DNA from: DATKLL01 sp035542475
GTDB lineage: Bacteria > Desulfobacterota > Syntrophia > Syntrophales > UBA2185
Length of the DNA: 47,452 nucleotides
Direction of reading: 5' to 3'
Assembly: GCA_035542475.1 (NCBI GenBank)
Contig: DATKLL010000121.1
Span: 1 to 47,452, forward strand
How positions within the stretch are numbered: position 1 is the stretch's first letter; each line of letters starts with the position of its first letter. The notes beneath the pieces are model-generated. The model searched no databases. It was given only the letters and a program-made list of their open reading frames with translations, and was not told where the DNA came from. A program made the position numbers and the translations under genes. Positions 43,997 through 47,452 of the stretch are shown one piece after another.

Positions 43997-44995
43997 ATGG
44001 CTCATCTAGACCATGAAATGAAACAGTTTGTGCGCGAAGCATTGGGACTTGGAAAATCAGCCGCCATTCGCATGATCCCGGTCGCCAGAGGCGGCTCGGT
44101 CAGATCGTTCCATCGCATCCGTTACAAAGATGATGATTCCGCCATTTTCATGCATTACGACCGGGGCCTTGAAGAAAACAACTACTACGCGGCAATCGCA
44201 GAGTTCCTCCTCGGAATCAATGTCCCTGTGCCGCGCATCGTGGCTCATGATCCCGTGAGGGGATTTATTGTTATGGAAGACCTGGGAGACGCGGATCTGT
44301 GGTCTTTTCGGAATGAACCCTGGCCGGTAAGATTTGCATATTACCATAAAACCCTGGCCATAGCTCAAAGACTCCACTCGTTTCCTGCGGAAGAGTTCCC
44401 CTCAGGCAAGGTCTCTCTGATGGAAGCTTTTGGTCCTGACCTCTATCGATGGGAGCGAAACTACTTCTTTGAAAATTTTGTTCAGGCAGTCTGCAGCCTA
44501 AAACTCAGTACATCAGAAAGGAACAGCCTGGAGGATGAACTGAAAGAATTATCCGACCGGCTTGAAGACATGAAGCCAAGTCTTGTACATCGGGACTTTC
44601 AGTCTCAAAATGTAATGATCTGCGATGGTGAACCGGTACTCGTCGACTTCCAGGGCATGCGATTCGGCAATTCATTATATGACCTGGGATCACTCCTCTA
44701 TGACCCTTATGTTTCCATGACACATGATGAACGGATGGAGCTGCTCCGCTACTATTATGAACTCCGGCCTTCGGGAGAATGGAGGAGGTTTCAGGAGATA
44801 TTCCTGGATGCATCCGCACAGCGCCTCATGCAGGCCCTTGGCGCCTATGGCTTCCTGGGGTTGAAGCGCGGCTTGCGCAAATTCCTCACCTACATTCCCG
44901 GCGGTGTCGCGAATCTCATCGATGCCACCACACGGGCAAAGCGAATGCTGCTGCTGCAAAACCTCGCTCTGAGATGCCGGGACACTCTGAAATAG
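43997..44995 (+). CDS. amgK: AmgK-like sugar kinase, aminoglycoside phosphotransferase fold
   Basis: A 332-residue kinase of the APH fold. VHRDFQSQN (Asp200, catalytic) and VDFQG (Asp217, metal) are present; the N-lobe includes IVMEDLGDADL. AmgK phosphorylates MurNAc and GlcNAc at the anomeric position, making the substrate for MurU. It begins right at the murU stop. A homoserine-kinase or aminoglycoside-resistance role is possible from the fold, but the murU context favours cell-wall recycling. In Pseudomonas this route bypasses MurA and raises fosfomycin tolerance. Confidence 0.78.
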   Translation: MAHLDHEMKQFVREALGLGKSAAIRMIPVARGGSVRSFHRIRYKDDDSAIFMHYDRGLEENNYYAAIAEFLLGINVPVPRIVAHDPVRGFIVMEDLGDADLWSFRNEPWPVRFAYYHKTLAIAQRLHSFPAEEFPSGKVSLMEAFGPDLYRWERNYFFENFVQAVCSLKLSTSERNSLEDELKELSDRLEDMKPSLVHRDFQSQNVMICDGEPVLVDFQGMRFGNSLYDLGSLLYDPYVSMTHDERMELLRYYYELRPSGEWRRFQEIFLDASAQRLMQALGAYGFLGLKRGLRKFLTYIPGGVANLIDATTRAKRMLLLQNLALRCRDTLK

Positions 44996-45033
44996 TCTCA
45001 TGACAGGCTGTTGAAGACCGCGTTCTTTTGACA

Positions 45034-45062
45034 TTGACACATAATCATTCTCGTTTTATATT
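45034..45062 (+). promoter_or_regulatory. Near-consensus promoter for the tandem NDK gene
   Basis: TTGACA (45034-45039), exactly 17 bp, then TATATT (45057-45062), 45 bp before the start codon. One of the best promoters in the window. Confidence 0.7.
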
Positions 45063-45106
45063 AATCATCGTTACATAAAAACAAGCTTCTGAACGAGACA
45101 TATCAT

Positions 45107-46297
45107 ATGCCGATGGAACTAACATATGTGGTTATCACTCCGTACAGTCTCATCAAGTCCCGGACGGGAAATATTATTGCCCGACTTATGTCATTGTCCG
45201 GCTGTGATCTGGTCGGCATTCGTATGATGAGGCCGTCGGACGAGCTTATCGATGAATATATCAAACGCCTTAAGAATCTTAATATCAATCCCAAAGTAGA
45301 AAGCGCTCTCGTCGATTACATTGATCAGAACCTTAGGCAAGATAATGTCCTAGGTCAGCCAAACAGGTGCCTGTTTCTCCTGTTTGAGGGTGAAAATGCC
45401 GTCGAGCGGGTATATGAAGTTGTCGGCAAGCTCACAACGGAGACGGAATCGGAGGCAATTCGCGGGACCATTCGCGGCACTTACAGCGATTACGTCACAA
45501 CCCCTGATGGAAAGATCCGGTACTTCGAACCGGCGGTGTTGGTGCCGACAAATTACGATTACTCGAGAGGCAATCTGGATATTTTCGCAAGACTGGCATT
45601 CAACGACAACGGCCTCTATGAGGAAACCGCTGAAGGGGAAACCACGTTGGTAATTTTAAAGCCGGACAATTTTTTCAAGCATTCCGTCCGACCCGGCAAT
45701 ATGATCGATATGTTTTCCAAGACAGGTCTTCGGATTGTCGGTGCCCGCATGATCCGGATGAGTGCCGCTCAAGGGGAAGAATTCTACGGCCAGCTGCGTG
45801 ATGTCTTTAAGAAAAGACTCAGATTCCGGATAGCAGATACAATCAGAGAAGGACTTAACGGTGTCTTTAACTTCGAGATAAGCAATGACGACTACAACTC
45901 AATGGCTGATGTCATTGCCGAAAAGAACGCAGCCTTTGAATTTTCTTTAATCGTTCAATATATGACCGGTGTCGACCCGAACAGGGTATCGCCCGGCGAC
46001 CGTGATAAACCAGGGGTACACAGATCGCTGGCACTTTTGTACCGCGGACCCGACGCGGTCATGAAGATCCGTGAACGCCTGGGTGTGACCGATCCTGCGA
46101 AAGCAGAGGCAGGCACTATTCGCTCAGATTTTGGACAGACTATCCTGCAGAATGCCGCACATGCTTCTGATTCTGTTGCAAGCGCCATCCGTGAGCGAAA
46201 GATCATCGACCTTTACGGAAGCGCCGGTGACGATTGCAAGACGCTAATCCTCAAATGGCTTAAGGACGGTCGCGACAGTTCCGCTTTCGTCAGCTGA
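45107..46297 (+). CDS. Tandem nucleoside-diphosphate-kinase-domain protein
   Basis: A 396-residue protein made of two NDK-like domains, where a normal NDK has about 140 residues. Domain 2 (about 178-365) keeps the key residues: LVILKPD with Lys185, the end motif AGTIRSDF, and the phosphorylated His352 in NAAHASDS. It has an insert of about 70 residues in the middle. Domain 1 (about 1-155) has the same outline but lacks the Lys (TPY replaces KPD) and has no His where the active site should be. NDKs balance NTP pools by moving phosphate from ATP. Domain 1 is probably regulatory or structural. Two in-frame Met codons (1 and 3) are possible starts. Its end overlaps that of aat by 8 bases. Confidence 0.83.
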   Translation: MPMELTYVVITPYSLIKSRTGNIIARLMSLSGCDLVGIRMMRPSDELIDEYIKRLKNLNINPKVESALVDYIDQNLRQDNVLGQPNRCLFLLFEGENAVERVYEVVGKLTTETESEAIRGTIRGTYSDYVTTPDGKIRYFEPAVLVPTNYDYSRGNLDIFARLAFNDNGLYEETAEGETTLVILKPDNFFKHSVRPGNMIDMFSKTGLRIVGARMIRMSAAQGEEFYGQLRDVFKKRLRFRIADTIREGLNGVFNFEISNDDYNSMADVIAEKNAAFEFSLIVQYMTGVDPNRVSPGDRDKPGVHRSLALLYRGPDAVMKIRERLGVTDPAKAEAGTIRSDFGQTILQNAAHASDSVASAIRERKIIDLYGSAGDDCKTLILKWLKDGRDSSAFVS

Positions 46298-46982
46298 ACT
46301 CAGGCATATACCTCCAGTTACCCCTCAAGGTTTCATGCTGTAATCCTGCTTTTAACAGATCAGAGAACTCACCACGTGATATGTAGCGGGCACCAAGGCT
46401 TTCCAGGTGTGCGGTATAAACCTGGCAATCCAAAAACTCAAATTTAAGATCTCTTAATTTATAAACCAGATTGATCAATGCCGCCTTCGATGCATTGCTC
46501 ATGCGTGAAAACATAGACTCGCCGAAAAAACATCGGCCAATAGACACCCCGTAGATGCCGCCTACGAGTTTCTCCCCATACCAGGCCTCGGCGCAATGCG
46601 CATAGCCCAACTCGTGCAGGTCACAGTACGCCTCAAGCATATCATCCGTAATCCATGTTCCCTTCTGCCTCCGCCGCGATTTTTGACAGGATATAACGAC
46701 TTCACGAAAATTATGATCGTAGGTAATCCGAAAGATCCCCTGCCTTAGTGCCTTCTTCATGCTGCGGGAAACTTTTAGTTCTTCCAGGAATAATACGAAC
46801 CGCGGGTTAGGAGCCCACCAGATAATAGGATCGCCTTCTGAATACCATGGAAAAATACCATGGCGGTAAGCCTCCAGAAGCCTGCCGGGTAAAAGGTCGC
46901 CGCCTATGGCAAGAATACCGCTTCCCGATGTCAGTTGTACGGGAGGGAATTTGATCTCATCACCCAATCGAAAAATCGGCAT
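46290..46982 (-). CDS. aat: Leucyl/phenylalanyl-tRNA-protein transferase
   Basis: The enzyme adds Leu or Phe from charged tRNA to proteins with N-terminal Lys or Arg, marking them for ClpS-ClpAP. It has 230 residues with LAIGGDLLPGRLLEAYRHGIFPW, WWAPNPR, GTWITDDMLEAYCDLHELGYAH and GGIYGVSIGRCFFGESMFS, all conserved. It follows clpA on the same strand, fitting the N-degron pathway; a repeat lies between them. Its 3' end overlaps that of the NDK gene by 8 bases. Confidence 0.96.
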   Translation of the reverse strand: MPIFRLGDEIKFPPVQLTSGSGILAIGGDLLPGRLLEAYRHGIFPWYSEGDPIIWWAPNPRFVLFLEELKVSRSMKKALRQGIFRITYDHNFREVVISCQKSRRRQKGTWITDDMLEAYCDLHELGYAHCAEAWYGEKLVGGIYGVSIGRCFFGESMFSRMSNASKAALINLVYKLRDLKFEFLDCQVYTAHLESLGARYISRGEFSDLLKAGLQHETLRGNWRYMPEFS

Positions 46983-47020
46983 GAGGTTTTATCTTACGAA
47001 AGAAGAGCCAGACTTTAAGA

Positions 47021-47168
47021 GATTGTTCAAAAACCTCTTTATTTGGGGGCAGTTCAAAAACGTTTAGATGCAAGGCGCTCAAGAACCGAAACCGCGAGGC
47101 GTATATAGAAATACGTTGAGTGGTTCGGTTTGCAGAGCAACGCAGCAGATGAGCGTGTTTCAACAGCC
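47021..47168. repeat. REP-like imperfect palindromic repeat between clpA and aat
   Basis: The centre CGTAT (47100-47104) and ATACG (47111-47115) form a stem. Flanking arms AACCGAAACCGCGAGG and their partner on the right (ending GGTTCGGTTTGCAG) extend it imperfectly. The outer ends TTGTTCAAAAAC and GTGTTTCAACAG are also near-inverted. The pattern resembles dispersed intergenic repeats of deltaproteobacterial genomes. It ends almost at the clpA stop. Confidence 0.6.
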
Positions 47169-47170
47169 CG

Positions 47171-47452
47171 TCATTCGAGGACTCGCACAGCAACATCGTC
47201 ATTTTCAATATCCACAACGGCAGTGCCGCCTTCATGCAGCTTCCCGAAAAGCACCTCGTCTACAAAGAATCGTTTTATCTTGTCCTGGATCAGACGGGCA
47301 ATCTCTCTTGCCCCGAATTCCTGGGAATAGCCTTTAAGGGCAAGCCATTCATAACAACGGTCAGTAGTCTGCAGGGACACATTTTTCTCCTGCAACTGAA
47401 CTGAGAATTCATCGATCGCCTTTTTGACAATCATGAGAACCACCTCATGGGT
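47171..47452 (-). CDS. clpA: ClpA ATPase, C-terminal fragment (gene continues beyond window)
   Basis: The frame enters from the window edge and ends at 47171; about 93 residues are visible. The sequence matches the C-terminal D2 small domain of ClpA: VKKAIDEFSVQLQEKNV, then GYSQEFGAREIARLIQDKIKRFFVDEVLFGKL and GGTAVVDI. ClpA unfolds substrates for the ClpP protease and, with ClpS, handles N-degron proteins made by Aat. Other Clp/Hsp100 C-termini are similar, but the aat neighbour supports ClpA. Confidence 0.85.
   Translation of the reverse strand, partial: THEVVLMIVKKAIDEFSVQLQEKNVSLQTTDRCYEWLALKGYSQEFGAREIARLIQDKIKRFFVDEVLFGKLHEGGTAVVDIENDDVAVRVLE

Noticed and set aside
45030..45070. Fur-box-like sequence near the NDK promoter
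   Set aside because: ATAATCATTCTC matches one half of the Fur consensus, but the other half does not fit, so only about 12 of 19 positions agree.

Overview
The window reads as ordinary, gene-dense chromosome of a Gram-negative bacterium. Tripartite RND pumps with outer-membrane channels, MltA, Aat/ClpA and an Fe-type superoxide dismutase show the cell type. The local order trpS-scpA-scpB-rluB next to HU/IHF genes, the DUF4301 protein, the short ArgA-like acetyltransferase and the CHASE2 kinase suggest Desulfobacterota (former Deltaproteobacteria), perhaps Syntrophia-like. That placement is inference from gene content. No tRNA, rRNA, CRISPR array, insertion sequence or prophage was recognised.

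Layout. 1-4904 (minus): the start of a two-GAF sensor cut by the window edge, an EF-G paralogue behind a GerMN-domain membrane protein, and an HD phosphohydrolase with a small coupled partner. 5122-8396: a secreted LysM protein and a convergent DUF4301 protein. 8542-11259 (minus): a CHASE2 receptor kinase whose catalytic-loop Asp is Asn, followed by a tiny basic ORF. 11403-23422 (minus): a seven-gene efflux locus, tetR-tolC-adaptor-RND-adaptor-RND-oprM, holding two complete pumps of different RND subclasses. Three evenly spaced palindromes precede tetR. 23591-27632 (plus): znuA-znuC-znuB zinc importer, Fe-SOD and RadC. 27634-32754 (minus): M50 protease, IHF-like protein, RluB, ScpB, ScpA, TrpS and HU, a translation and chromosome-structure block. 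33269-37605 (minus): nadK-recN-acetyltransferase-mltA. 38051-40282: a ClsB-type cardiolipin synthase facing an EEP-family hydrolase. 40530-44995 (plus): DUF2784, alpha/beta hydrolase, SpoIID/LytB, MurU-like and AmgK-like proteins. 45107-46297: a tandem nucleoside diphosphate kinase with its own promoter. 46290 to the end (minus): clpA (partial) and aat, with a palindromic REP-like repeat between them.

How the parts work together. The efflux locus is a self-contained regulated drug-export unit. MltA, the LysM protein, SpoIID, MurU and AmgK point to cell-wall turnover, and the last three form a plausible MurNAc salvage group. ClpA and Aat belong to the N-degron pathway.

The observations most worth a second look are the HGN pseudokinase, the triple TetR operator array, the RND pump with VDN instead of VDD, the EF-G paralogue lacking the domain-IV tip His, the SpoIID-MurU-AmgK cassette, and the tandem NDK with one dead and one apparently intact domain. 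I did not find a clearly new defence or mobile system.
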